DNA of 64,000 nucleotides from Kriegella aquimaris (GCF_900103215.1 NZ_FNGV01000001.1:496001-560000), one strand, 5' to 3'; positions 43,568 to 52,651 are shown, counted from the stretch's first letter. Notes: generated by a model from the sequence alone, not told the origin. Numbers and translations: made by a program.

Positions 43568-45397
43568 ATGGTAAATGAAGTGAAACAGGAAAAAACAAAA
43601 CTTGCGATTATTGGTTCTGGTGCGACTGCTATCTACTTTTTAAAGCATCTAAGCGATGCACAGGATTTTGTCCAAACGAGTGTGGAAAGTATTACCATAT
43701 TTGAGAAGTCGGATACGCTGGGCATGGGCATGCCTTATAATCCAGCAACTACAGATATTTATAATATGTCCAATATTTCGTCCGAAGAGATTACCGAACT
43801 TATGGAATCTTTTGGCGATTGGCTTCGCTTACAAGATGATGAAACCCTAAGGGCATTAAATATTTTCGAAAGGCCAATTAAAGATTCCGAAGTTTATAGT
43901 AGGATTGCTTTGGGAAAATACCTGCACTCACAGTATTGTACATTGATTGGCAAATTAAGAGAATCAAACTTGACAGTTGTAGAGTTGCCTAGAACCGAAA
44001 TCATTGATATAAAACCAAAGGGAGTAAATTTAGAGATTATAGCGACCGGTTCGGGTAAAGAAACCTTACTATTTAACAAGGTAGTAATAGCGACGGGACA
44101 TTATTGGAACGAAGATGACAAGCCGAACAAGGGATATTATGCCTCTCCCTGGCCAATTCATAAGCTTCTTCCTAAAGAAAATTCCCTGTTCAATTTCACT
44201 GTTGGAACATTGGGCGCTTCATTAAGTGCATTTGATGTGGTTTCATCGCTCGCACATCGCCACGGGAAATTCGTGCAGTACAAAAATGGGCTACGTTTTG
44301 ATAAATACGAGAATGCTCAAGACTTTAAATTGGTCATGCATTCAGCTGAGGGCTGGCTTCCCCACCTACAATATGAGCAACGAAATGCCATGCGGGAAAT
44401 TTATCGCCATACCGATAGAGAACAAATTATGTCAATTGTGGATGAGATGGGGTTTCTAAGTTTAAAAACCTATTTCGATACCATCTGCCGAGCTGCACTT
44501 ATAGAAGCATTTACGAAGGATAATATTCCATCGATTGTGGAACAACTAAAAAATCCCACGATTGGTTTTGAGAAGTTTGTGGACATGATGTCCGAGCGCC
44601 ATGAGTACTTTGACTCTTTTGAGGGGATGCGAAAGGAATTGGTCGGGGCAAAAATATCGGTAGAACAGAATCGACCAATTCATTGGAAGGAGACATTGGA
44701 CGACTTAATGTATTGCTTGAATTTTCACGCCGAGCTACTACCCGCAGAAGATTATTTATTTTTGAAGAAGAAGGTCATGCCATTCCTAATGAACGTAATT
44801 GCAGCCCTACCTTTATCATCAGCGCATATACTTCTGGCATTGGAGGAAGCTGGGTGTATAGACATGGTAGCGGGCAGAGTAACTGTTATGGATGAAGACG
44901 GTAACGGAAATAAAACGGTAATAGAAATAGAGGAAAATGACGGGAATTTTAAAAAATACGAATATAATCTTTTTATTAATTGCGCCGGTCAGAAAGATAT
45001 CGGATTAGAAAATTATCCTTTTAAATCATTGATAGAAAATAATATGGTTAGAAAAGCAAGGGCCAAATTTAATTCTGTAATTGCCATTGACCAATTGGAT
45101 AGTGGCCATTCAGAGCGGGAGGTCTTTGTCCGCGGTTGTGATACTTTTCTTTATACGGGAGGTATTGACATCGATGCGGCCTATCGAATAATTGATAAAG
45201 ATGGAAATGCTAACGAGAAGATTCACGATATTACCTTTACACACACTGCTGGGTGCCGACCATATTCCTATGGTTTACAAGCATGTAATGCCACAAGTAA
45301 AATTTTAGTTGATTCTTGGCAGGAGCATACTAAGGGCCATTTACGGGGAGATATAGAAATGGTTAGCCAACTATATGAAGAAAATGCCGATCTGTAA
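43568..45397 (+). CDS. FAD/NAD(P)-binding protein (NAD_binding_9 type)
   Basis: A 609-residue cytoplasmic flavoprotein-like protein. The dinucleotide-binding motif AIIGSGATAIYFLKHL lies at residues 13-28, a second Gly-rich stretch KVVIATGHYW near 172-181, and TVGTLGASLSAFDVV follows. The family resembles SidA/HpyO-type proteins with an N-terminal FAD/NAD(P)-binding domain, found beside oxidoreductases in many bacteria. The substrate is not predictable. It is 35 bases after the GH13 gene and probably cotranscribed. Its downstream side is occupied by a broken IS3 transposase, which marks the end of the stress-type island. Confidence 0.82.
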   Translation: MVNEVKQEKTKLAIIGSGATAIYFLKHLSDAQDFVQTSVESITIFEKSDTLGMGMPYNPATTDIYNMSNISSEEITELMESFGDWLRLQDDETLRALNIFERPIKDSEVYSRIALGKYLHSQYCTLIGKLRESNLTVVELPRTEIIDIKPKGVNLEIIATGSGKETLLFNKVVIATGHYWNEDDKPNKGYYASPWPIHKLLPKENSLFNFTVGTLGASLSAFDVVSSLAHRHGKFVQYKNGLRFDKYENAQDFKLVMHSAEGWLPHLQYEQRNAMREIYRHTDREQIMSIVDEMGFLSLKTYFDTICRAALIEAFTKDNIPSIVEQLKNPTIGFEKFVDMMSERHEYFDSFEGMRKELVGAKISVEQNRPIHWKETLDDLMYCLNFHAELLPAEDYLFLKKKVMPFLMNVIAALPLSSAHILLALEEAGCIDMVAGRVTVMDEDGNGNKTVIEIEENDGNFKKYEYNLFINCAGQKDIGLENYPFKSLIENNMVRKARAKFNSVIAIDQLDSGHSEREVFVRGCDTFLYTGGIDIDAAYRIIDKDGNANEKIHDITFTHTAGCRPYSYGLQACNATSKILVDSWQEHTKGHLRGDIEMVSQLYEENADL

Positions 45398-45474
45398 CTA
45401 TGAAGTAATCACTTGAGCTCGCTATCAAAACGTTGGAGCGTTAAAAACTACTTGTGAAAGAATATAATCATACC

Positions 45475-46116
45475 AAACCTCATGAAGTCGTTACATAAAG
45501 ACTTTTTAGAAGTGAACCCGAAAATAGGTAGGAACCAGCTATTCTATATCCTGATAGAAAATGAACTGCTCGTAAAAAAAAATATGCTTCCAGAACCACC
45601 AATTCGTATCACAGGTTCCACACGTATGGTAACATCATAAAAGACTTGAAGATAGATAGGTCCGATCAGGTTTAAGCCTCTGACATAACCTATGCGGATT
45701 CTGTTATCTAGCCCCCATAACGGATATATGTTCACGCAAGATCGTTGGATATGACCCGAGCGATAACCCGGAACTCAATGGGTGCCTTAGCGCTCTTAAC
45801 AAAACCATTTACAACGCCAAGAACACCGACCGGCTTATCCATCATTCGGACAGGGGTATTCAATACTGTAACACGGATATTGAAAAGAAAGAAAATAGAA
45901 ATCTGTATGACCGAAGAAAACTATTGTTACGAAAACGCGATGGCAGAAAGTGTCAACGGAATACTTAAAGAAGAATTCTATCTCAACCAGACCTTTACCA
46001 GTGCGGTTCACACCAAGAAAGCGACCAAAAACGCAATCAAATTGTATAACAACAACAGATTACATTTATCTTTAGAGTATAAAACACCTAATTACGTGCA
46101 CCAATATACCGCTTAA
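45475..46116 (+). mobile_element. Degenerate IS3-family transposase (orfB remnant)
   Basis: Pieces of an IS3 orfB transposase in shifting frames. From 45482: MKSLHKDFLEVNPKIGRNQL and LFYILIENELLVKK. After a one-base slip in an A-run come NSYHRFHTYGNIIKDLKID and ASDITY, with a stop at the expected Trp. Then LNGCLSALNKTIYNAKN, HHSDRGIQYCNTDI and, in the last open frame (45745-46116), ENAMAESVNGILKEEF and NNNRLHLSLEYKTPNYV. The Asp-Asp-Glu signature region is recognisable, but at least two stops and two frameshifts make it inactive. orfA and terminal inverted repeats were not found. Confidence 0.8.
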
Positions 46117-46206
46117 AAACAATTATTAATCTGTAGCCGTATTTTAGGATGTAACATTTGAGAAAAAAATCCATCAAATCGATAAAAAGTATATAATATT
46201 AGAAAA

Positions 46207-46455
46207 ATGGAAAAAGAGGAATTCGCAGATTCAACTAACGAGGAGTTACTTAAAGAAAAAAAGAAAATACAACATAACAAAATAGCAAATGCAACACTTA
46301 TTGGCGTCTGTATAGGCATTTTTGTATTTAGTACAATTAAGAACGGATTTGGTTTTTTTGCGTTCTTCCCATTACTTCTAACCTATCCGTTTATAAAAAA
46401 CGCAAAAAAAATCAAAGTATTAGAGGAAGAATTAAAATCTCGAAACATAGAATAA
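46207..46455 (+). CDS. Small two-helix membrane protein, unknown
   Basis: An 82-residue protein with a charged N-terminal helix (MEKEEFADSTNEELLKEKKKIQHN), two hydrophobic segments (residues 28-44 and 48-64), and a Lys/Glu-rich C-terminal helix. I do not recognise a family. Short membrane proteins of this kind are frequent in accessory cassettes of marine Flavobacteriia. A hairpin of unusual shape lies about 95 bases downstream. It stands alone between the IS3 remnant and the GNAT gene; its function is unknown. Confidence 0.6.
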   Translation: MEKEEFADSTNEELLKEKKKIQHNKIANATLIGVCIGIFVFSTIKNGFGFFAFFPLLLTYPFIKNAKKIKVLEEELKSRNIE

Positions 46456-46549
46456 AGTTGGTAAATGGATTTCGAAAAATTCCAACAAATCAGAAGTGGG
46501 AATATAGAAACGGAATCGTTACATGGAAGAAAACGGCTAACAACACAAC

Positions 46550-46601
46550 ATAAATATAATGCAGACTTTAAGGCAAAAACAAAAGGTCTGTTTATATTTA
46601 T
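46550..46601. repeat. Long imperfect hairpin after the 82-residue gene
   Basis: Left arm ATAAATATAA-TG-CAGAC (46550-46566) pairs with GTCTG-T-TTATATTTAT (46586-46601), with a 19-base loop and a small bulge. It is preceded by CGGCTAACAAC. It has no terminal T-run. The structure is similar in style to folded recombination sites between mobile gene cassettes, but a match to attC is not claimed. Confidence 0.45.
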
Positions 46602-46689
46602 AAAGTCACTAAATTGAATATTTCGCTGACGCGTAATTTTTAATTTAACTTTAAACAAGAAAAAGAGAAAAATCAAAACAATTAGAAAT

Positions 46690-46744
46690 AGCTATGTGCG
46701 CCGGGGAAAGGAAACGCCTACGCACTCCCGCACTACTCATAGCT
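46690..46744. repeat. GC-rich dyad before the GNAT gene
   Basis: AGCTATG (46690-46696) and CATAGCT (46738-46744) enclose a G/C-rich core with GTGCG/CGCAC that could pair inside. The base composition differs strongly from the A/T-rich surroundings. It might be a folded recombination site or regulatory hairpin. Nothing else explains the 325-base space between the flanking genes. Confidence 0.4.
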
Positions 46745-46780
46745 CGGGCACCCGCATCAATTTAAGAAACTTGAACTAAA

Positions 46781-47254
46781 TTGGAGATTGTAGAAAAATA
46801 CAAAAACGAATATCTGATTTCAACTGACAACAACAAATTGGACATTTCATTGATTCACAATTTTTTGAACAACGAATCTGGGTGGAGTAATGGAATTTCA
46901 TTGGATAAAGTAAAAAAGTCAATAAATAACTCCTTGAATTTCGGAATTTACCTTGACTCAAAATTAATTGGTTATGCAAGAGTCATCTCTGACTTTTCTA
47001 CTATCGCATATCTAGGAGATATTTTTATTTTAAAAGAATATCGAGGACTTGGGTTGAGCAAATGGCTTATGGAAACAATTATGGAACATAACCATTTACA
47101 AGATTTAAGACGATGGATTCTATTGACAAGCACAGCGGAATGGCTCTATGTAAAATACGGATTTACTAAACTACACAAACCCGAAATATATATGGAAAAA
47201 TTTGATCCTAATGTTTACCAGAATAAAGAAAAAACCAATTCCGACAATGTTTAA
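46781..47254 (+). CDS. GNAT-family N-acetyltransferase
   Basis: A 157-residue acetyltransferase with the acetyl-CoA loop YRGLGLSKWLMETIM near residues 87-101 and FAT-type strands (LIGYARVISDFSTIAYLGDIFI). The start has to be the TTG at 46781: an in-frame TGA lies at 46772-46774 and no Met occurs before the middle of the domain. The region FTKLHKPEIYMEK near the end is typical of the C-terminal part of small GNATs. Substrate unknown. The Crp/Fnr gene follows 41 bases later. Confidence 0.83.
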   Translation: MEIVEKYKNEYLISTDNNKLDISLIHNFLNNESGWSNGISLDKVKKSINNSLNFGIYLDSKLIGYARVISDFSTIAYLGDIFILKEYRGLGLSKWLMETIMEHNHLQDLRRWILLTSTAEWLYVKYGFTKLHKPEIYMEKFDPNVYQNKEKTNSDNV

Positions 47255-47295
47255 GCGTTGTCAATAATTCATAAAATCGAACACCTTAACCAAAG

Positions 47296-47871
47296 ATGAA
47301 TGAATTAAAAATATATTTGGAAGCATTAATCTCTTTTACAGAAAGTGAAATGGAAGTTTTCATTTCATTGTTTTCTGAAATGCAACTCACAAAGAACGAT
47401 TATTTTGCCAAAGAAGGAGAATTTTCATCAAAATTAGCTTTTGTTTCAAATGGAGTATTACGGGCATTTTTTCGCAATAAAACGGGAAATGAATACAACA
47501 AAACATTTTTTACACCTTCAAATTTTGTAGCAGCATATTCATCAATAACCACGAAGAAAAAAAATTTAATTAATATTCAATGTCTAACCGACTGCACGCT
47601 TTTGGTTGCTGATTTCAGACAACTCACTTCACTTTATAAAGATTACCCGAAATTTGAAAGTCTTGCACGAATTATAGCAGAATACAAGTTTTCGATAAAA
47701 GAGAAACGTGAAATTGAACTTGTAACTCTCGAAGCAAAAGAGCGCTACAAAATCTTCAAAAAAGACCACCCGAATTTAGAAATCCTGATCAACCAATACC
47801 ATATTGCCTCCTACCTCGGTATTACCCCAACACAATTAAGCAGAATTAGAAGCCAAAATAGTAAGCGCTAG
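47296..47871 (+). CDS. Crp/Fnr-family transcriptional regulator
   Basis: A 191-residue regulator. The N-terminal cyclic-nucleotide-binding-like roll domain (LTKNDYFAKEGEFSSKLAFVSNGVLRAFF) lacks the classical cAMP-binding Arg-Glu set. A long helix and a winged helix-turn-helix follow (QYHIASYLGITPTQLSRIRS). There are no Fnr-type cysteines. It probably senses an unknown signal and controls the next genes. A perfect 14-base palindrome TTTACATATGTAAA lies right after its stop, before RidA, and is a good operator candidate. Confidence 0.88.
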   Translation: MNELKIYLEALISFTESEMEVFISLFSEMQLTKNDYFAKEGEFSSKLAFVSNGVLRAFFRNKTGNEYNKTFFTPSNFVAAYSSITTKKKNLINIQCLTDCTLLVADFRQLTSLYKDYPKFESLARIIAEYKFSIKEKREIELVTLEAKERYKIFKKDHPNLEILINQYHIASYLGITPTQLSRIRSQNSKR

Positions 47872-47876
47872 TTTTC

Positions 47877-47898
47877 TTTACATATGTAAATGTATACA
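47877..47898. promoter_or_regulatory. Palindromic operator candidate between crp-like and ridA-like genes
   Basis: TTTACATATGTAAA (47877-47890) is a perfect 14-base palindrome, followed immediately by the 8-base palindrome TGTATACA (47891-47898). It lies 6 bases after the Crp/Fnr gene and 124 bases before ridA. The site is seen; binding by the Crp-like protein is inferred. Confidence 0.45.
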
Positions 47899-48021
47899 TG
47901 TGTAGGTTACTCTTTCTTTGTTGTATCATTTAAAATATGATATGATAAGGAGAATAATTTTGCCGTCAATACCCCTATTATTGACTGATTGCTCTACTAA
48001 AAAATAATAAAAAACAATGTT

Positions 48022-48435
48022 ATGAATCAAGACGAAAATACGTTTATCAATCCTACTGGGTTATTCAATCCTAAAGACAATGGCTTTTCACATATCGTCA
48101 AAATCCCCGAAGGACGAAAGCTTTATTATTTTTCAGGCCAATGGGCTTCCGATACTAGCGGTAAATTGATTTCCGAAGATTTTGAAGAACAAGTAAGTCA
48201 AACTGTTTCCAATGTTAAAACGGCTCTAGAAGCGGTAGGGTTATCAATAAATGATGTGGTGAAACAAACAGTTTACATAGTAGACTTCACACTAGAGAAA
48301 AAGCAGATTCTCATTGATGTCGCATCCAAAGAATGGAGGGTTAAAAATTTTCCAGCCAGCACTATTGTCCCGTTACCGTTACTTGCAACTGCACCAAACT
48401 GTTTAATAGAAATTGAAATTGTTGCAACTAAGTAA
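48022..48435 (+). CDS. RidA/YjgF-family enamine/imine deaminase
   Basis: A 137-residue protein of the RidA/YjgF superfamily: HIVKIPEGRKLYYFSGQWASD, QVSQTVSNVKTALEAVGLSINDVVKQTVYIVD and FPASTIVPLPLLA. Members form trimers that hydrolyse reactive enamines and imines from amino-acid metabolism. The conserved Arg used for substrate binding in RidA (usually within the R-PA region) is not clear here, so this may be a Rid2-7-type member with another role. The DJ-1/PfpI gene starts five bases after its stop. Confidence 0.85.
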   Translation: MNQDENTFINPTGLFNPKDNGFSHIVKIPEGRKLYYFSGQWASDTSGKLISEDFEEQVSQTVSNVKTALEAVGLSINDVVKQTVYIVDFTLEKKQILIDVASKEWRVKNFPASTIVPLPLLATAPNCLIEIEIVATK

Positions 48436-48440
48436 AAGAA

Positions 48441-49238
48441 ATGAAAACAATAATTTTTTGTACTACAATAGCAATGATATCTAGCATTACCCTTTCTGCA
48501 CAAAACAAGAAAATACTGTTTGTAATGAGTGCAGCGGACACCTTAGAACTTAATAACGGACGGAAACTACGACAAACCGGTGTTTTTCTCAATGAGTTCT
48601 ATTTAGCCTATAAAGCTGTCACGGAAAATGGATTTGTCGTTGATTTTGCCACACCAAATGGAATTGTCGCGACCATTGATGAAGAAAGTATTAATGAAAA
48701 ATATTGGAAAGACCGTTTAAAGGTCAAGAATGAAGCAGTTGCATTTGTAAAGAAAGACCGTTCGTTTAATAACCCAATGACACTAGAGAAAGCCATTGAA
48801 AATAAAGCTGACTACACAGGTTTAATTATTCCAGGAGGGCAAGGTTTAATGATAGATTTAATGGAGAATAAAAGCATCCCATTTTTGTTAAAGCATTTTG
48901 CAATAAAAAACAAACCTACAGGACTCATTTGTCACGCACCCAGTCTCATTTTGACCATACCAGAAGAAGAGAACCCATATTTTGGTTTTAAAGTCAATTC
49001 AGTTTCACCATTCGAAGAATTTGTCATTGAGCGCTTCATTATGAAAGGAAGACCGGAAAATAGAAAAATAGCCAAAAAATTAAAAAGACTGGGGCTCAAA
49101 TATAAATGCGGTCTGCCAAAAGCAAACTTTGCAATTAAGGACAGAAATTTAGTAACCAGTCAAAATCCTTTTTCAGGAAGTGCATTTAATAAACTGTACT
49201 TAGAAGCACTAACTGAATATTTGGATGAGGGACTTTAA
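48441..49238 (+). CDS. Exported DJ-1/PfpI-family protein
   Basis: A 265-residue class I glutamine-amidotransferase-like protein with a signal peptide (residues 1-20, TLSAQ). It has VVDFATPNG, the GLIIPGGQGLMIDLMEN nucleophile-elbow region, and the nucleophile Cys in GLICHAPSLIL. The His after Cys completes the DJ-1-type site. Such proteins work as glyoxalase III, deglycase-like or protease-type enzymes; export is unusual for them. It follows the RidA gene within five bases, so both are probably coexpressed under the Crp/Fnr regulator upstream. Confidence 0.85.
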   Translation: MKTIIFCTTIAMISSITLSAQNKKILFVMSAADTLELNNGRKLRQTGVFLNEFYLAYKAVTENGFVVDFATPNGIVATIDEESINEKYWKDRLKVKNEAVAFVKKDRSFNNPMTLEKAIENKADYTGLIIPGGQGLMIDLMENKSIPFLLKHFAIKNKPTGLICHAPSLILTIPEEENPYFGFKVNSVSPFEEFVIERFIMKGRPENRKIAKKLKRLGLKYKCGLPKANFAIKDRNLVTSQNPFSGSAFNKLYLEALTEYLDEGL

Positions 49239-49280
49239 CACAAACCGCCCGAAATACGCTCCCCGACAGGCCACCCGTGG

Positions 49281-49325
49281 ATTTTATGCCCAGATTTGAA
49301 GACGAATCAAGATTCGACATAAAAT
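49281..49325. repeat. Nested inverted repeat after the DJ-1/PfpI gene
   Basis: ATTTTATG (49281-49288) pairs with CATAAAAT (49318-49325), and GAATC pairs with GATTC inside. There is no T-run, so it is not a typical terminator. It is the third folded spacer in the 46-50 kb accessory zone. Confidence 0.35.
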
Positions 49326-49466
49326 ACAATAGTAATAACTCCCCCTTTCCCTTAAACCGGACAATTTATAACGAGAGAAATCAGGGCGAATAAATGTTTA
49401 ACTTTAAACAACTATTTGGTTATGAACCTATCAAAGGCTATTGTAAAACAAAAAATAGACTTCACA

Positions 49467-49928
49467 ATGAATAGAATTAATTTTAGACCTGCAGAAATAA
49501 ATGACTTGCCGACTTTGTATGAATTTGAACAAGGAATTATATCGGCGGAACGCCCCTATGACCCTACATTAAAAATTGAGCATATCAATTATTATGATAT
49601 CAGGGCTATGATTGAATCAAATGATACGGAAGTAATCGTTGCATTATGTAATAATGAAATTATTGCTTCTGGGTATGTTAAGATAAATAATGCTAAACCG
49701 TATTTAAAATTTAATAAATATGGATATATAGGGTTCATGTATGTCAAACCCGAATATCGGGGCAAAGGAATTAGTCGAAAAGTTATTGAAAAATTGAAAC
49801 TTTGGGCACAATCAAGGAATTTAAATGAATTACGTTTAGATGTTTATGAAGATAATAGCAAAGCGGTTTCAGCATACGAAAAATTTGGATTTAAAAAACA
49901 TCTGGTAGAAATGAGAATAGAAATCTAA
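49467..49928 (+). CDS. GNAT-family N-acetyltransferase, second copy of the zone
   Basis: A 153-residue acetyltransferase: NRINFRPAEINDLPTLYEFEQGI at the N-terminus, GFMYVKPEYRGKGISRKVIEKL with the acetyl-CoA signature, and ELRLDVYEDNSKAVSAYEKFGF, the strand typical for RimI-like GNATs. The ATG at 49467 is preferred over the upstream TTG (49416) and ATG (49422), because the domain begins right at this Met. It is flanked by spacers of more than 200 and 450 bases. Substrate unknown. Confidence 0.85.
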   Translation: MNRINFRPAEINDLPTLYEFEQGIISAERPYDPTLKIEHINYYDIRAMIESNDTEVIVALCNNEIIASGYVKINNAKPYLKFNKYGYIGFMYVKPEYRGKGISRKVIEKLKLWAQSRNLNELRLDVYEDNSKAVSAYEKFGFKKHLVEMRIEI

Positions 49929-50382
49929 AAAAAAATAAAAACGATACTCAATAAAGAACTGAGCAAAAACTAATAACATTCAGGGCCATCTACCCACATC
50001 ATTTCTGTCGTAATCAAATCGTGATATTCCATAGGCTTGTTTGAACCACTCGTTATAACTCGTAATCAGCGCAATTTTCATGCTTTTCTCATTGCAACTC
50101 CCCTTTACCCAAGTGCCCAACATTGTGGCTTGGCGACACTAACACTAAACTATATTGGAAAAGATGGTTACGAAACAAGATACCCGGGATGCACTCACAA
50201 AATCAAAGAACTCAGGCAACAAACTTTTTTGCTAACTTGTACAACAGGCAGAAATGTAAAGGCATCTCCCTATTCACCCCTATTTTGAAAATTCCTATTG
50301 AAATTCAAGTTTGGTGTGTATTTGTAAAAAATTGATGTTAATACAAGCAACTTTACATGTCCGAACCCTATAGTTAAAAAAA
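49929..50382. other. Gene-free accessory spacer
   Basis: 454 bases. On the minus strand a short frame at about 50080-49982 reads MKIALITSYNEWFKQAYG and ends after 33 residues; a second frame reads TTEMMWVDGPE. They may be the tail of a decayed gene I cannot name. CCAAG/CTTGG pairs with a CAACATTG core around 50118-50140 could fold. No complete gene is supported. Confidence 0.35.
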
Positions 50383-50814
50383 ATGAAATTCGAAAGTAGA
50401 AAAGACATATTCTTTAGTTCTGTAATTCTTGGAATAAGTGTATTTCTAACTGCAATTATGGTTTCCCATATTGTTAACGGAAAAATCGAAACGGAAGGTT
50501 ATTGGCCCCCAATCCTTTTATTTAGTGTTATTGCACTTCTACTCTGGCTCTATTTCGGAACCAATTATGAATTATCAAAAAAAGACGGATTGATTTATAG
50601 AAGCGGTCCTTTTAATGGAAAAATAAACGCGGACAGAATAACGGAGGTGATAAAAGGAAAAACGCTTTGGGTGGGATTCAGACCTGCGACAGCAAGAAAA
50701 GGTTTAATCATCAAATATGACAAATACAACGAATTGTATATAACACCGAAAACTAACGAAGCATTTATTAATAAATTATTAGAGTTAAATAAAGCTATAA
50801 AAATATCTGAATAA
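50383..50814 (+). CDS. PH-domain (bPH_4-like) membrane protein
   Basis: A 143-residue protein with two N-terminal membrane helices (about residues 12-31 and 42-60), then a compact beta-rich domain (TNYELSKKDGLIYRSGPFNGKIN, ITEVIKGKTLWVGFRPATARKGLIIKY read in parts). This matches the bacterial PH-like domain family of small membrane proteins with an exposed PH fold. The function is unknown; these proteins are mostly predicted to bind lipids or partners at the membrane. It stands alone between two spacers of more than 400 bases. Confidence 0.78.
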   Translation: MKFESRKDIFFSSVILGISVFLTAIMVSHIVNGKIETEGYWPPILLFSVIALLLWLYFGTNYELSKKDGLIYRSGPFNGKINADRITEVIKGKTLWVGFRPATARKGLIIKYDKYNELYITPKTNEAFINKLLELNKAIKISE

Positions 50815-51223
50815 TGGTTCTGCTTACGGGTAAAACTTGCCCCCCTATCACAGGGTTGGTAACTCTTGTAACAGCGGACTTAAATAAATGCGAAATATTC
50901 AACTTTTGCTGTATACAAGAAAAAAGAATCTTCCATCCGTGCGGTAAGGCTAGTTCGCGAGGCTTTTAATCTTAAAATTGATTACAAATTAAAACTTCGG
51001 TGCTGTGTTGCCACTCTCTTCTTTCCTTTGTGACTACTCCCGCAGACAAAGTGTTATCATGAAATAATATGAATCCGTTCTTCATACCATACATGTACAG
51101 CTCAACGAAGTAGCTTGGTTGATGATAAGTATGTAAAATCTTCTGTGAATCTATATAATTATTCTAAGTGCGAAAAAATTGTAACTTCGATTTTTTTCTA
51201 CCGTAAAAGTTATCGAAAAACCC
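50815..51223. other. Gene-free spacer before the GH39-like gene
   Basis: 409 bases with no supported ORF. The first 80 bases are richer in G/C than the rest. Nothing recognisable; the GH39-like gene promoter should be in its last third. Confidence 0.4.
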
Positions 51224-52651
51224 ATGAACACAATCAATAGTATTAAATCAGCATGCTTTGGTATTTTTTTATTTTTAGGATTAATAGCTGGAAATACATT
51301 ACTCGCTCAAAGCAATGACAATGTAATATTGCCTGAGTTTACGGTAGATTTATCCAAAACCATAGGAAGTTTTAAACCCTTGAACGGGGTTAACGGCGGT
51401 CCGAGAGTTAGATTGGGAAATGCATTTGATAATAGCGAATATTTCAAAACCTTCGGCCCTCCGCATATACGCCTTCATGATACTCGATATTCCGATGAAG
51501 AAACAGTTGATATTCACACCATCTTTCCAAACTTTGATGCCAATGAAAATGACCCGGCAAACTATCATTTTCAAAAAACAGACATTTATATAAAGTCGAT
51601 CTTGGATCTTGGCGCAAAAGTAATATTTAGGCTGGGTGAAAGTATTGAGCATGGTGAGCCAAAATTTTACATCCATCCTCCAGCCGATTTTGAAAAATGG
51701 GCGCGCATTTGTTCCCGGATAGTGCAGCACTATAATATGGGCTGGGCCAAAGGTTTTAATTGGGATATTCAATATTGGGAAGTTTGGAATGAGCCGGACA
51801 TCGCAGATTGCTGGTCAGGAACTCAAGAACAGTATCTTCAATTATATGAAATAACGGCCAAGACCTTAAAAAAACTCGATGCCAACCTAAAAGTTGGAGG
51901 TCCTACAATCGCCTTTAACATGGACAGTGAGCTTGGCGAGGCTTTCCTTAAACATTGCAAAAACACCAATTCTCCTTTAGACTTTGTTTCCTATCATATC
52001 TATAGTAAAAGTACGGACGACTTCATGAAAAGAATAGAAATATCGAACGCTACCATACGAAAACATGGATTTAAAGATGCGGAAATCAGTCTGTCCGAAT
52101 GGAATTATGTACCATCTTGGTCTGGCAAAACCAGAGTCGAATCACGAGATGGATTGGCCCAAACAATGGCCGCCCCTGGGTCAGCCTTTACCGTCGCAGT
52201 TTTATCTTATATGCAAGATACAGAACTGGATATGGCACAATACTATTCCGCTTTTGGAACTATATTTCGTTTTGGCCTTTTTGATAGATCAGGAGTACCC
52301 AAAAAAGCAATTCATGCATTGGAAGCCTATCTTAAAATGGTACAATTGGGCACACGGGTTTCTACTTCAGGAAATAAACAGGAAACGGGTGTTTCCATTA
52401 TTGCATCTACTGAATTAAGTGAAGGAAAAACAGCGGTTTTGTTAAGCAATTTCGAAGATGATGCCTCTCGATATAAACTACGGATCAAGAATGCCACTTT
52501 TAAAAATGAATTAAAGTGTAGCGAATATTTATTAGACGATAATCACAATTTAGACTTGGACCGCGAACAAATATTGAGCAGTAAAGATTTCAGCGTGGTT
52601 GTGGACTTGCCCAAATCGTCTGTTAGATTACTTCTTTTTGAATCTCTATAA
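51224..52651 (+). CDS. Secreted GH39-like glycoside hydrolase
   Basis: A 475-residue exported TIM-barrel enzyme with a signal peptide (residues 1-28, ending LLAQ). The catalytic acid/base is Glu190 in WEVWNEPD and the nucleophile candidate is Glu292 in LSEWNY, both placed as in GH39 beta-xylosidase / alpha-iduronidase-type enzymes. A small C-terminal beta domain follows (about 400-475). It would act on a xyloside or related glycan in the periplasm or outside the cell. It is monocistronic, in an accessory context, with no transporter beside it. The enzyme activity is inferred from family. Confidence 0.82.
   Translation: MNTINSIKSACFGIFLFLGLIAGNTLLAQSNDNVILPEFTVDLSKTIGSFKPLNGVNGGPRVRLGNAFDNSEYFKTFGPPHIRLHDTRYSDEETVDIHTIFPNFDANENDPANYHFQKTDIYIKSILDLGAKVIFRLGESIEHGEPKFYIHPPADFEKWARICSRIVQHYNMGWAKGFNWDIQYWEVWNEPDIADCWSGTQEQYLQLYEITAKTLKKLDANLKVGGPTIAFNMDSELGEAFLKHCKNTNSPLDFVSYHIYSKSTDDFMKRIEISNATIRKHGFKDAEISLSEWNYVPSWSGKTRVESRDGLAQTMAAPGSAFTVAVLSYMQDTELDMAQYYSAFGTIFRFGLFDRSGVPKKAIHALEAYLKMVQLGTRVSTSGNKQETGVSIIASTELSEGKTAVLLSNFEDDASRYKLRIKNATFKNELKCSEYLLDDNHNLDLDREQILSSKDFSVVVDLPKSSVRLLLFESL

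Noticed and set aside
50037-50335. Two overlapping plus-strand ORFs of 83 and 70 codons
   Set aside because: Both lack recognisable domains, one starts at TTG, and they lie in a spacer with folded repeats; most likely not expressed proteins.
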